In this document: piece by piece, positions 1 to 9,993 of the stretch | Layout: every line of letters starts with the position of its first letter | How positions within the stretch are numbered: position 1 is the stretch's first letter | Translations under genes and position numbers: made by a program | Notes under the pieces: model-generated | The model's input: the letters and a program-made list of their open reading frames with translations, nothing else | What the model was told of the DNA's origin: nothing | Database searches by the model: none | Assembly: GCA_021502835.1 (NCBI GenBank) | Contig: JAKFGP010000033.1 | Span: forward strand, 62,001 to 126,000 | DNA: 64,000 nucleotides | Origin: Streptomyces thinghirensis | GTDB taxonomy: Bacteria; Actinomycetota; Actinomycetia; Streptomycetales; Streptomycetaceae | Direction of reading: 5' to 3'

Positions 1-699
1 GCCGCCGCCAGTGAGAGGTCGTGCAGTACGACCGCCACCGCGTCCCCGGCCCGCGCCCCGCCTCCGGCACAGCCGCAGCACCAGCTCCTGGTGGCGCAGG
101 TCCAGTGCCGCGGTCGGCTCGTCGAGCAGCAGCAGAGGAGCGCGCTGCGCGAGCACGCGGGCGAGCGCGACCCGGGCCCGCTCGCCGCCGCTGAGCGCGG
201 AGAACGGCCGCCCGGCGAAGCCGGTCACCTCCGTGCGCGCCATCGCCTCGGCCACGGCCGCGTCGTCCTCGTCCGCCAGGTCGCTCCCCGCCCAGGGCGC
301 CCGGCCCATCCGGACCACCTCCTCGACCGGGAACGGGAACGACAGCGACGCGGACTGGGGCAGCACGGCCCGGCGGCAGCGCCAGTTCCGGCGCGGACCA
401 CTCCGTCACCGGGCGGCCGTGGACGCGTACACGACCCTCGGCGGCCGGGACATCGGCGGCCAGCGCCCCCAACAGGGTGGACTTGCCCGCCCCGTTGGGG
501 CCGACCAGGGCGACCTCGCCCGCCCGGACGGTGACGGCCACGCCGTCGAGGACCGGCCGGCCGCCGAGGTGGACGCGCAGGCCCCTCGGCCTCGGCGAGG
601 ACGTCGCCGGGCGCGGCCGGGGGCGGCGGCACCGGGCGGGACGGTACGAGGCTGCAGCAGCCCCCTGGCGTGCACGGTCCTCGTGTTCGTGCCTCTCAT
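1..699 (-). CDS. hmuV: Heme ABC transporter ATP-binding protein (partial, C-terminus off window)
   Basis: ATPase subunit that powers heme import through HmuU. The Walker A motif (GPNGAGKST) lies near 470-510 and the ABC signature ([11 protein letters not shown]) near 150-200, followed by a Walker B LLLDEPT stretch. ATG at 697-699 overlaps the hmuU stop in an ATGA junction, so the two are translationally coupled. The gene runs off the left edge of the window. Several one-base shifts break the reading frame, for example near 390-420 and 595. Identity as heme rather than siderophore transporter rests on the adjacent HtaA proteins and heme oxygenase. Confidence 0.85.
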
Positions 700-1792
700 G
701 CCCAACCCCCTTGCCTGCGCCGGGTGCGGCGCAGCCAGAAGAAGAACGGGCTGCCCAGCAGCGCTCGTCAGCACCCCGAGCGGCAACTCGGCGGGCTCGG
801 CGACCGTGCGGGCCGCCAGGTCGGCGGCGAGCAGCACCAGCGCGCCGAGCAGCGCGCTGCCCGGATCAGGAACCGGTGCCCGGGGCCCGCCACCATCCGC
901 AGCAGGTGCGGGACGACCAGTCCGACGAAGCCGATGACCCCGGCCACGCTCACGGCCGCGCGGTCAGCAGCGCGATCACCAGGACGAGTACGACCCGCAG
1001 CCGCTCCACGTCCACGCCCAGTGTGCCGGGCCGGGCGTTCGCCGAGCGCGAGGGAGGTCGAGGTGGCGGGCGTACAGCGGGGCGAGCCCGAGTCCGAGCG
1101 CCGCGCAGGGCAGTACCGCGAGCACCTTCGGCCAGGTCGCCTGGGCGAGCGAGCCCAGTTGCCAGAAGGTGATCTGGTTGACCGCCGCCGTGTCCGCGAA
1201 GAACAGGAACAGCCCGATCAGCGCCCCCGCGAGAGGCGTTACCGCGATGCCCGTGAGGATCAGCGTGACGACCTCCGTACGGCCGCCCGAGCGGGACATC
1301 GCGCATCACCACCAGGACGGTGACCAGGCCGGAGACGAACGCGAAGACGGACACCGTCCAATTGCCGAGGAAGTTCAGGCCGAACGCGATGGCGCCGACC
1401 GCGCCGACCGCCGCGCCGGAGGAGACGCCGATGACGCCCGGCTCGGCGAGCGGGTTGCCGAACACGCCCTGCATCAGCGCGCCCGCGCAGCTGAGTGAGG
1501 CGCCGACGAGCAGCGCCAGCACGATCCTCGGGAACCGCACGTTCCACAGCACCGACTCGGCCACCCGGTCCAGCTCCGTACCACCGAGCCCGCTTTTGTG
1601 CAGCAGTGAGCCGAGCACGTCGCCGACCGGGATCGGGTAGGCACCGGTGCCGGCCGCGACCGGTACGAGGAGCAGGAGGCCGGCGACCAGGGCGGCGGTC
1701 AGCAGCCAGGCGGCGGTGCGCCGGCGCGCGGGCGGGGGAGGGGCCGGTTCGGCGGGCGCCCCGGGGCGAACCGGCTTGTCCAGTACGGTCAC
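696..1792 (-). CDS. hmuU: Heme ABC transporter permease, FecCD family
   Basis: Integral membrane permease of the BtuC/FecCD type that passes heme across the cytoplasmic membrane. Visible family features are the first membrane helix after a proline-rich N-terminus, the conserved [22 protein letters not shown] block (around residues 90-115), several hydrophobic helices, and a [13 protein letters not shown] block near the C-terminus. About 365 codons, normal for the family. The GTG start at 1790-1792 overlaps the hmuT stop; the 3' end overlaps hmuV by 4 bases. Frame breaks occur near 1300, 1050, 955 and 770-870, so no single open frame covers it. Confidence 0.85.
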
Positions 1793-2838
1793 CGGACGCC
1801 GTCCTCGCCGTGGAGCTGGGCCACGACCGACTTCAGCACCTGGTCGGTGCGCGGGCCGTAGTTGAGGAGTACGCCGTCCTCGACCGAGACGATCCGGCGG
1901 TCCAGTCCGGCCGGGGCCCCCCCCCCCTCTGGGCGACACCGGGGATCTTCACCAGCCCGTCGAGGCCGCCGACCGATTCGAGTCCCTTGCTCATCACGAG
2001 GATCGCGTCGGGCGCCGCCTTCACGAGCGCCTCGCTGGTGATGGCGGTGAAGTCCTTCCAGGCCCGAGGCGGCCCCGGCGTCCACCGCCCCGGCCGCCTC
2101 GATCAGCGAGCTCGGCGCCGGAGTCCTTGCCGCCGATGAGGTAGACGGAGGCCGAGCCGCGCAGGTACAGGAAGGCGACGCGGGGCCGGTCGCCGTGGGC
2201 GACGTCCTCGACGTCCTCGCGCACGGCGGCGATCCGGTCCTCCGAGCGCTGTGTCAGTTCCGTCCCGGCCGCCGGTACGCCGAGCGCGTCGGCGACCGCC
2301 CGGATGCGCGGGGCCCACGTCGTCCAGGCCCCCCGCCGCCTCGACGAACAGCACCGGCACACCGGCGGCGCGGATCTGGTCCACGGCCTCCTCCGGCCCG
2401 GTGGTGGTCTCGGCGATCACCAGGTCCGGCCTGAGCGACAGCACGCTCTCGGCGGAGACGTCGTGGCCCCGGGTGACCACGGGGAGTCTCGCCGCCTGCT
2501 CGAAGGTGGCGGTGACGTCCCGGGCGACGACCCGGTCGCCGAGCCCGAGCGTGAAGACGATCTCGCTGAGGCTGCCGGAGAGCGGGACGACGCGCTCGGC
2601 CCGTTCCACCGTCACCTGCTCGCCGTCAGCCGAGCGGACGGTCACAGGAAGCTTCGGCTCGGGTGTCTCTCGCGAGCAGCTCGACCCGGTCGGCGACGGG
2701 GTCCGGCGCCGCTGGCGGCCCCGAGCCGGTCCCGGCGTCGGACTCCGCCTCGGCGGAGCCCGCGCATCCGGTCGCGGTCAGGGTCAGGGCGAGCACGGAC
2801 AGCAGTGCTCCCGCCAGTCGGTTCCGCAAGCGTCGCAC
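1789..2838 (-). CDS. hmuT: Heme-binding lipoprotein of ABC transporter (periplasmic-binding type)
   Basis: Substrate-binding lipoprotein that captures heme outside the cell and hands it to HmuU. The N-terminus is a lipoprotein signal with lipobox LTATGC. The body follows the class III binding-protein pattern: ERVVPLSGSLSEIVFTLGLGDRVVARD, then RPDLVIAETTTGPEEAVDQIRAAGVPVLFVE, then a long-helix second lobe. About 350 codons. GTG start at 2838 with GAGAGGAA upstream. First gene of hmuTUV. Frame breaks near 2640, 2320, 2120 and 2060. An iron box 50 bases upstream indicates repression when iron is sufficient. Confidence 0.83.
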
Positions 2839-2886
2839 GGTGGTGTCCGTTCCTCTCGTCGACCGCCAGTGTCAGTCGGCTAGAGT

Positions 2887-2905
2887 GTGGGTTAGCCTTA
2901 CCTTT
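2887..2905. promoter_or_regulatory. Iron box between divergent heme uptake genes
   Basis: GTGGGTTAGCCTTACCTTT matches most positions of the 19-bp DtxR/IdeR/DmdR consensus (TTAGGTTAGGCTAACCTAA), with the core GGTTAG.CT.ACCT intact. It sits between hmuT (minus) and the first HtaA gene (plus), so one repressor dimer pair could control both directions. DmdR1 is the known Streptomyces iron repressor of this family; its binding here is inferred. Confidence 0.75.
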
Positions 2906-2940
2906 GTTCGCTACCGGCCCCCCGATCCGGAGGACTTCGC

Positions 2941-4409
2941 ATGCCCGCCCGTCTTCGCACCCTGGTCACCGTGTTGTGCGCGGCGGTCCTCGGAGCCCTG
3001 CTCCCCGTGTCCGCCGCGCACGCCGAGAGCCGGACCGTGCAGGGCGGACGGCTCGACTGGGGCATCAAGTCGTCGTTCCAGAGCTATGTCACCGGGCCCG
3101 TCGCCAAGGGGAGTTACTCCCTGACCGGCGGTGCGGCCTACCGTCGGCGGCGGTGCACCCTTCGCTTTCCACTCGGCGACCGGCGCCTACGACGGCGGCA
3201 CGGGCGCCTTCCGTGCCGCCTTCTCCGGCGGCGTGCACTTCCTCGGGCACCGCACCGGCGCGGGCGCCCATCAGCTCGACCTCACCATCAGCCGCCCCAC
3301 CGTGAGCATCTCCGGCTCCACCGGCACGCTCTTCGTGGACGTCACCAGCAAGGCGACGGGCACCGGGGCGGTCACGACGTCCCGTCAGGTGCCCTTCGCC
3401 GCACTCTCCGTCGGCGGCATCGACATGAAGGGCGGCGGCGGCGCCGTGGCCCTCAGCAACCTGCCCGCCACCCCTCACCAGCCAGGGCGCCAAGTCCTTC
3501 GCCGGGTACTACACCGCCGGGACCGCCCTCGACCCGGGTGAGCCTGTCGGCGGACGTCCGGGCGGCGGCGCGGCAGCAGGAGCCGAAGCCATGGAGCACG
3601 GCCACCGAGGCGGACCAAGTCGCCCGAGCCGAAGCGGACTTCGGACGGCGCGACCAAGGAGGGCGCGATCGAGGACGGCGCCGTCGACTGGGGCGTACGC
3701 CGCACCTTCCGCGAGTACGTCACCGGCGACATCGCCGACGGCAAATGGGCCCTCACCGCCGGCGCCCAGGACGGCGGCGCCCTCTTCCGCTTCCCCGGTG
3801 GCGAGGGCACGTACGAGGACGGCGACCTCACCGCCGCCTTCGAGGGCGCGGTGCGCTTCACCGGCGCGCACGGCCTCGACCTGAGCCTCAGTGCCCGTAC
3901 AGGCCACCGTCGAGGGCGGCAGGGCACGCTCTACGCCGACGTGGCCGGCCCCCCGGCCTCAAGAAGAGGCGCGAAGGTGCCCCTGGTCTGCTCACTGCCG
4001 CGGAGCCTGGCGACCGGCCGACGGCCTGGTGAAGATCTGCCGAGGCCCTGCAGAGACTCACCTTGCGCGGCGCCGGGGCATTCGGCCCGGCATGTACCGG
4101 GCGGGCACAGGGAATGGACCCGGTCTCCCTGGCCGTCGCCCACACCGCCGACGCGGAACTGCCCGCCCTGCCCGACCTGGGCACCGCTCCCCACGACGAG
4201 CGCGAGGCCCGCAGCCCGGAACCGGACCACCGGGCCCGGGACCTCCGCCGACCCCGTCGCGGGCGCCACCGACGGCGGCGACTTCCCCGCCCTGCCCGTC
4301 TCCCTCGCGGCCGGCGCCCTGCTGCTGGTGGCCAGCTCGGCCCTCGTGGCCGTCGCCGTCCGCGGGCACCGCGCACAGCCCGCCGCGTCCCCGCCCGGGG
4401 CGAGGGTGA
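2941..4409 (+). CDS. Secreted, membrane-anchored protein with two HtaA heme-binding domains
   Basis: Cell-surface protein of the HtaA family, which binds heme or hemoglobin for transfer to HmuT. A Sec signal peptide ends near AHA-ES (residues about 28-30). Two HtaA modules follow, each opening with a W-G-(I/V)-(K/R)-xx-F pattern: DWGIKSSFQSYVTG near 3055 and DWGVRRTFREYVTG near 3687. A C-terminal hydrophobic segment (LAAGALLLVASSALVAVAV, near 4305-4365) with basic residues after it anchors the protein. GGAGG lies 8 bases before the ATG. Frame breaks near 3145, 3480, 3650 and 3940-4130. The stop is uncertain; TGA at 4407-4409 is the best candidate. Confidence 0.78.
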
Positions 4410-4485
4410 ACCCACGGCCGCCGGACGCAGGCCGAACCCACCCGGACCGCCCACCGCGGCCCCACCACTCAAGGAGAACCGAGTC

Positions 4486-6046
4486 ATGCCCGTCGGGCAG
4501 ACGCCGCTCCACCGCACTCGCCGCCGCCGTGGCGACGGACGCCGCGCTCGGCGCCACCGCGCTCGCCACCGCCGGCGCGACCACCGCCCACCTCGGCGGC
4601 CGAGGTCCCGCTCAAAGGACTACGAGCTGACGTGGGGCATCAGCCGTCGTACCGCACCTACGTCGCCACCTTCGCGAAGGGCGGCTTCACCCCGCGGACG
4701 GCGCGAGCGCAGGCCGCCGGCAACGGCGCGTTCACCCTTCGTCGACGGCACGGGCGTCCACGACTCGACCGCGAACACCGCGAACCTCGCCTTCAAGGGC
4801 AGCCTGGCCATCGAGTCCAAGGCGCACGGCTTCCGCGCTCACGCTGTCGGACGTGCGGTTGGACAGCAAGGACGCCGAGATCACCGCCGACGTGACCCGG
4901 GGCGGCACGACCGAGGACGACGTACCGCTGGCCGCGGTCACCGTCACGCACGAGATGACGGACATGGCGACCACGCTGACCGAGGAGGCCGCGGAGGTCT
5001 TCGGCAGCGCGAGCTACAACGGCGCGGCGGGCGACCCGCTGACGGTGGTGCGGAAGGCGCCGCCGGCCCCAGTCCCACGCCCACCACGAGCGCCCCCCAC
5101 CACCGAGCCCTCCCCGACGGCGAACGCAGACGCAGACCCAGGACCCGGAACCCACGGCCACCAGGGCCGCCACGTCCGCGCCGAACCCGACCGCGAGCAC
5201 CAGCGCGTCCCCCTCCGCCACGGCCACCGCCACCGAGGCCCCGCCGAGGGCGTGAGATAGCCGACGGCACCCTCGTCTGGGGCGTGAAGGAGTCCTTCCC
5301 GCTTTCCTATGTCGTCGGCCCCATCGCCAGGGCGGGGTCACCGTATCGGGCGGGGCCGCCCAGGCGGCCGGCAACGGGCCGTTCACCTTCAAGGGACGCC
5401 ACCGGCACCTACGACACCGACGCCGACAAGCTCACCGCCTCCCTCCAGGGCGCCGTGAACTTCAGGGGCCACCGAGACGAACGGCGCCTACGGCCTCGAC
5501 CTGACCCTCGGCAACCTCAAGGCCACGCTCGACGGCGGCACCGGCACGCTGACCGCCGACGTGGTGGCCTCGGCACCCGGACCGAGGGCGTCGTCCTGGC
5601 CGACCTGAAGGCCAAGTCCGCCGACCTGACCGCACGGAACGACGTCATCACCGTCGACGGCGTCGCCGCCACGCTCACCGACGCCGGCGCGAAGATCCTC
5701 GCAACTACCCGCCGGCACGGCACTCGACGCCGTCGACTTGTCAGTGGCGCTGAGCGACGACGCCGAACTGCCGGACGGCGGCAGCACGGACCCGGCCGGC
5801 GGCGCGGGAGTGCCGGTGGCTCGGGCACCACGGGCGGTAGCGGCGGGACGTCCGGCTCGACGACCGGAAGCACCGGTTCCACCATCGGCGGCACCGGCAC
5901 GACCACGGGCGGCGCGATCGGCGGCGGCAGCTGGCTCCACCGGCGCGGACCTCCGGGTCCGGCCCCAGGCGCCGCGGCCGGCGTCGCGGTCGCTATCGGC
6001 GCGGGCGCGGTCTTCGCCGCGCGCAAAGCGGCGGACGCGGCAGTAA
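4486..6046 (+). CDS. Second secreted HtaA-domain heme-binding protein
   Basis: Another HtaA-type surface protein directly downstream of the first, preceded by AAGGAGAA. Signal-like Ala-rich N-terminus, first HtaA module starting at YELTWGI (about 4620), a Pro/Thr-rich linker (about 5060-5250), a second module at LVWGVKESF (about 5275), then a Gly/Ser/Thr-rich stalk near 5790-5930 and a C-terminal helix (AAGVAVAIGAGAVFAA) ending in a KRRTRQ tail. This is the usual architecture of actinobacterial HtaA proteins. Many one-base shifts (for example near 4650, 4735, 4840, 5255, 5390) break it. The stop at 6046 is taken from the basic tail. Confidence 0.75.
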
Positions 6047-6212
6047 CCCGTCGGGGCCGTCGGGGGCGGGGTCGGCCCGCCCCGGCGCGGCGGACACCGG
6101 AACGCCGGCACGCCGCACTGGCGCGGGCGTGCGCGGAGACACTCGCCCCCCGCCCTTCGACGAGGCCCCCACGCCGATCCGGCCGCCGGCGAGCGATGCC
6201 CAGAATGCACCG

Positions 6213-6851
6213 GTGACTGACTACGACGTACTGCGCGTCTTCTGTGCGCCGAACGGCGGATACGGCAACGAACTCGGCGTCGTCCGGGACGGTCCGTGTT
6301 GCCGGGCCCGCCGAGGCGGCGGGAGCTCGCCGCGAAGCTCGGCTTCAGCGAGACCGTCTTCGTCGACGATCCCGAGCGGCGGCCGTCGACATCACACGCC
6401 CACCCTGCGCCTGCCGTTCGCCGGCCATCCCTGCGTCGGCACGGCCTGGCTGCTCGACGTGCCCGAACTCGTCACCCCGGCCGGGGTAGTGGGCACCCGC
6501 CTGGACGGCGAGTTCAGCTGGATCGAGGCCCGCCCCGGAGTGGGCCCCGCCGCGCACCCTGCGCCCAGTACGCCACCGTCGCCGAGGTCGACGACCTGCC
6601 GGTGCCGCCGCCGGGGAGTGGCTGCGCCTGGGCCTGGAGGACGAGCCGGCGGGGCGCGTCCGGGCCCGCGCCTTCCCGGGCCGCGACGACGGCATCGACG
6701 AGGACGAGGCGACGGGCGCCGCGGCGCTGCTGCTGACCGAGCGGCTGGGCCGGGCCCCCAACATCACACAGGGGCCGGCTCGCAGATCCTGACGGCGCCG
6801 CAGCCCGAGGGCTGGGTGGAGATCGGGGGCCGGGTGCGCCTGGAACGGTGA
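6213..6851 (+). CDS. PhzF-family isomerase/epimerase-like protein
   Basis: Member of the PhzF/diaminopimelate-epimerase fold family. Family landmarks are visible: VFCAPNGGYGNELGVV near the N-terminus, LPFAGHPCVGTAWLL around residue 70, and DEATGAAALLL followed by a QGxGSQI motif near the C-terminus. At about 213 codons it is shorter than the usual 260-300, and the N-terminal catalytic Glu region is not obvious. The GTG at 6213 is chosen because the closest upstream ATG frame stops at once. Substrate unknown. Frame breaks near 6295, 6385, 6550, 6610 and 6760. It follows the HtaA genes on the same strand, but a heme role is not established. Confidence 0.7.
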   Translation: MTDYDVLRVFCAPNGGYGNELGVVRDGPCCRARRGGGSSPRSSASARPSSSTIPSGGRRHHTPTLRLPFAGHPCVGTAWLLDVPELVTPAGVVGTRLDGEFSWIEARPGVGPAAHPAPSTPPSPRSTTCRCRRRGVAAPGPGGRAGGARPGPRLPGPRRRHRRGRGDGRRGAAADRAAGPGPQHHTGAGSQILTAPQPEGWVEIGGRVRLER

Positions 6852-6943
6852 CGGGCGCGCCGTACGGGTGGAACCGCGTGTGCGCGCGGAGCGCGAGGGG
6901 GTTACCTCCTCGCCTGACCGTTCCCTCACGTGAGAGGCACTCC

Positions 6944-7159
6944 ATGCGCATCCGCTCCGCCCTCGCCACCGTCCTGCTGACCGCCGCCATGACGGCCGGC
7001 GGCGCCGCGACCGCCACCGCGTACAACGGCCCGCTGCACGGTGACGAGGACGCCACCTGCAGCCCGTACTTCGGCAACATCTCCGCGGACATCGTCGGCA
7101 GCGACGTGACCTACGGCGGCATCAACTGCCGCAGCGACGACTACGACATCGACAACTGA
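6944..7159 (+). CDS. Small secreted protein, 71 residues
   Basis: Intact reading frame. Signal peptide MRIRSALATVLLTAAMTAGG ends near ATA-YNG (about residue 24), leaving a mature peptide of roughly 47 residues, acidic, with two cysteines (ATCSPYFG and GINCRSDD) that could form one disulfide. GAGAGG lies just before the ATG at 6944. I do not recognise a family. It sits between the PhzF-like gene and the convergent heme oxygenase, and a strong hairpin follows the stop. Confidence 0.75.
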   Translation: MRIRSALATVLLTAAMTAGGAATATAYNGPLHGDEDATCSPYFGNISADIVGSDVTYGGINCRSDDYDIDN

Positions 7160-7180
7160 GCCGGTCGGCCGTTCGCTCGG

Positions 7181-7211
7181 GTCCCCCTCGGCCACGGCGG
7201 CCGAGGGGGAC
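7181..7211. terminator. Bidirectional hairpin terminator
   Basis: Perfect 13-bp stem, GTCCCCCTCGGCC at 7181-7193 pairing with 7199-7211, with a 5-base loop, placed between the convergent small secreted protein gene and heme oxygenase. It lacks a clear T-tract, which is normal in high-GC actinobacteria. Confidence 0.75.
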
Positions 7212-7235
7212 CGGCCCGTTTCGGGTCGGACGCGC

Positions 7236-7885
7236 TCACGCGGACGGCAGGAACTCCTCGGCGAGCGCCTGGAAGACCGCCGTGTTCAGGACGAACGCCC
7301 GCTGCACTCGGCGACGACCCGCTGCTATCTCCAGCTCGTCCGCGCGGATGCCGTCCAGCAGCCCGCGGTACTCGCGCTTGAACGCGGCCGGGTTGGTGAT
7401 CTCCTCGAAGACGTAGAAGCGGACCCCGTCGCCCTTCTTAGCGAAGCCCACGGTCCGCTCCGCCTTGTCGCGGACCACCTGGCCACCGGCGAGGTCGCCG
7501 AGGTAGCGGGTGTAGTGATGGGCAACGTAACCGGCCGGCCAGGTCTCGGCGCACTTCGCGCACACCCGGCCGCGTACTCCCCGGTCGCGGGCAGGGCGGT
7601 CAGCCCCGTGCGCCAGCCCGGGCCCCGCAGATGGTCCAGGTCCCGCTCCAGCGACGCCAGCCGCATCAGCTCAGGACGGATGAAGGGGGCCGCCACCGGG
7701 TCCGACGTCAGTCGTTCCGCTCCGGACTCCAGGCCTCGTACACGAACCACAGCTGTTCGGTGTACCGGGTGAAGGCGTCCACCCCCAACCTGCCGCCCAG
7801 CAGGTCGGTAGCGTGAACGACGAGTGTTCGCCTCCTCGTGGTACTCGCGAGTGGCGGTGCGGAGGAGCGTCGAGAAGCTGTCCAT
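7236..7885 (-). CDS. hmuO: Biliverdin-producing heme oxygenase
   Basis: Cytosolic enzyme that opens imported heme to biliverdin, CO and Fe(II), releasing iron. N-terminal SFSTLLRTATREYHEEA runs into the expected proximal-histidine helix (EHSSF, reached through a frame break near 7815-7830). The distal-helix signature YLGDLAGGQVV is present near 7490, and the C-terminal GKKGDGVRFYVFEEI-type block is typical. About 215 codons, normal length. ATG at 7883-7885, with an iron box 14 bases upstream, so it should be induced under iron starvation together with hmuTUV. Further breaks near 7560 and 7730. Confidence 0.88.
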
Positions 7886-7898
7886 GAGGCCGATCTTC

Positions 7899-7917
7899 CA
7901 TGGTTAGGGTTACCTAA
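7899..7917. promoter_or_regulatory. Iron box upstream of heme oxygenase
   Basis: CATGGTTAGGGTTACCTAA fits the DtxR-family 19-bp consensus at nearly all core positions and is stronger than the copy at 2887. It lies immediately before the heme oxygenase start, where a bound repressor would block the promoter or early transcription. Confidence 0.8.
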
Positions 7918-8022
7918 GTCAATGGTCTTGCCGACGTTCTGTCGGTAAAGCGTATGCGGACATGGAAAGGCCCGCCCTCCGAAGAGAGCGGGCCCGTGAC
8001 GACGTGCGTGGCGGGGGCGGGG

Positions 8023-8882
8023 CTACGGAAGGGTCAGGATCTCGGCCCCGGAGTCGGTCACCACGAGCGTGTGCTCGAACTGCGCCGTCCGCCTGCGGTC
8101 CTTCGTCACGACCGTCCAGCCGTCGTCCCACATATCGTACTCGTGTGTCCCGAGCGTCAGCATCGGCTCGATCGTGAAGGTCATCCCGGGCTGGATGACG
8201 GTGGTGGCGTGCGGGCTGTCGTAGTGCGGGACGATGAGCCCCGAGAGTGGAACGACGAGTTGATCCCGTGGCCGGTGAAGTCCCGCACCACCCCGTGCCC
8301 GAACCGCTTCGCGTACGACTCGATGACCCGGCCGATGATGTTGATCTGCCGGCCCGGCCTGACCGCCTTGATCGCGCGGGCGAGGGACTCGCGGGTCCGC
8401 TCGACCAGCGGCCGGCTCTCCTCGTCCCACGTCGCCGACCAGGTAGGTCGCGTTGTTGTCGCCGTGCACGCCGCCGATGTACGCCGTCACGTCGAGGTTG
8501 ACGATGTCACCGTCGCGCAGCACCGTGGAGTCCGGGGATGCCGTGGCAGATGACCTCGTTGACCGAGCTGCACGAGGACTTGGGAAACGCGGTAGCCCAG
8601 CGTCGAGGGGTAGGCGCCGTGGTCGCACATGTAGGCGTGCGCCACCCGGTCCAGCTCGTCCGTCGTCACGCCGGGCGCGATGAGCTTCGCGGCCTCCTCC
8701 GTGGCCCGCGCCGCGATCCGCCCGGCCACGCGCATCGCCTCGATCGTCTCCGGGCGTCTGCACCTCCGGTCCGGTGTACGGCGTCGGCGCGGGTTTGCCT
8801 ACGTATTCAGGCCGGCGGATGTTTCCGGGTACGGAACGGGTGGGAGACAGCTCCCTGGTACGAGCAGCGACTGGCCAGACAT
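8023..8882 (-). CDS. map: Type I methionine aminopeptidase
   Basis: Removes the initiator methionine from new proteins. N-terminal [10 protein letters not shown] and [15 protein letters not shown] extension, then the pita-bread catalytic domain: metal ligand Asp residues in [23 protein letters not shown], the FTGHGI-type His (broken by an indel near 8265), [18 protein letters not shown] with the metal Glu, and C-terminal [10 protein letters not shown]. About 285 codons. The reading frame is broken near 8790 (one G missing after the first 10 residues), 8575, 8530, 8430 and 8255. An essential housekeeping enzyme, so these breaks are best read as sequence errors. Divergent from the small gene at 8942. 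Confidence 0.9.
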
Positions 8883-8941
8883 GTCAGCGAGTCTAACCAG
8901 CGGGCGATACGAGAGCATGTCCCTGGCGAAAGGAGCCGGTC

Positions 8942-9175
8942 ATGGCCCTGTTCAAGAAGCACGGTCGGAAAACCGGGCGAGTGGTACTACTGCCTGGAGC
9001 ACCAGAAGGTCGAGGAGGGCCCGGACTGCCCGGGAAAGGACCGCTTCCGGACCGCACGCCTCCCGCACGGAGGCCGAGCACGCGATGCAGACCGCCCGCG
9101 AGCGCAACCCTCCAGTGGGAGAACGACCCCAAGTGGCACGACCCCTCCGCCGCGGGCCGCGCGGAAGAGGACTGA
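8942..9175 (+). CDS. Small conserved hypothetical protein, about 75 residues
   Basis: Starts MALFKKHGRKTG after AAAGGAG. Correcting frame breaks near 8978 and 9055-9105 gives a hydrophilic protein with EWYYCLEHQKVEEGPDCPGKDR and C-terminal LQWENDPKWHDP. Two cysteines in a CxxH...C setting could bind metal, but this is a guess. No signal peptide or membrane segment. Divergent from map. Function unknown. Confidence 0.7.
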   Translation: MALFKKHGRKTGRVVLLPGAPEGRGGPGLPGKGPLPDRTPPARRPSTRCRPPASATLQWENDPKWHDPSAAGRAEED

Positions 9176-9240
9176 CGGGACACCCCCGCCACGGTCACCG
9201 TGGCGGTAGCCGCCGTTGCGCGCGGACGCGGGGGCGGGGA

Positions 9241-9848
9241 CTACCAGCCGGAGGGGCGGCGGGGCCGTCAGGTGGTCGGCCAGTCGGGACAGACGGTCCC
9301 GGAAGCGGCGGCGGCCCCGGGGGCGGCGGCACCGCGTTCTCCCCGGCCGCCGCGCTGACCAGGTGCTGCACCGTGTCCAGGTCCAGCTCGGCGCCGTCCG
9401 GCACGGTCAGCGTCTCGTGCGCCATCGCCGTCAGCTCCCGCTCGCCGGTGCCCAGCGCCAGCACCGTCGCGCCGGCCCGGCGGGCGTCGTGCACCCGTTC
9501 CAGCAGCGGGGCGCCGGGGTCGTCGGGCGTCACCACGAGCAGCGTCTCCCCGCGCCGGGCCGCCGCCAGCCGACCCGGGCCCACCGCGAGATGCGCCGGG
9601 TCCGAAGGGCGCGCGTCGTGCCGTACGAGCGTGGGCGCCAGTTCCGGCGTCCCCGACCAGGCGGCCTCGTCCACGAGGTGCGCCGCCAGATGCCAGGGCT
9701 CGTACTCGGCGGTGCCCACAAGAGCAGCAGCCCGCCCCCCGTGCGGGACCACGGAGCCCCGCAGCGCCCCCGCGAACCTCCGGGTGGCGCCCAGCCACTC
9801 GGTCCCGGCGAGCACTTCCCGCAGCAGCGCGACCCGTACGGCGTCCAT
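9241..9848 (-). CDS. SIS-domain-like sugar-phosphate-binding protein
   Basis: Open in one frame from ATG at 9846-9848 for most of its length. Contains VVTPDDPGAPLLERVHDARRAGATVLALGTG, the glycine-turn/nucleotide-like beta-alpha pattern seen in SIS (sugar isomerase) domain proteins, and AHETLTVPD, similar to the second half of such domains. About 200 codons. The enzyme class cannot be assigned, and it may be a non-catalytic SIS protein. The C-terminus is displaced by indels near 9290-9320; TAG at 9241-9243 (ending SGW) is my best stop. Divergent from npdG. Confidence 0.55.
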
Positions 9849-9993
9849 GGGCCCGCATCCTGCCGCAACCCGGCCCGCGCGGCCCGGTATTCGCCCCGGA
9901 TTCGCCCCGACCCGGGGACGGCCCGGGAACGCCCCGGCACTGGGCGGGACCTGATCCCGTCCGGCGGTCGGGACGGGACGCTAGGGTCGGCCC

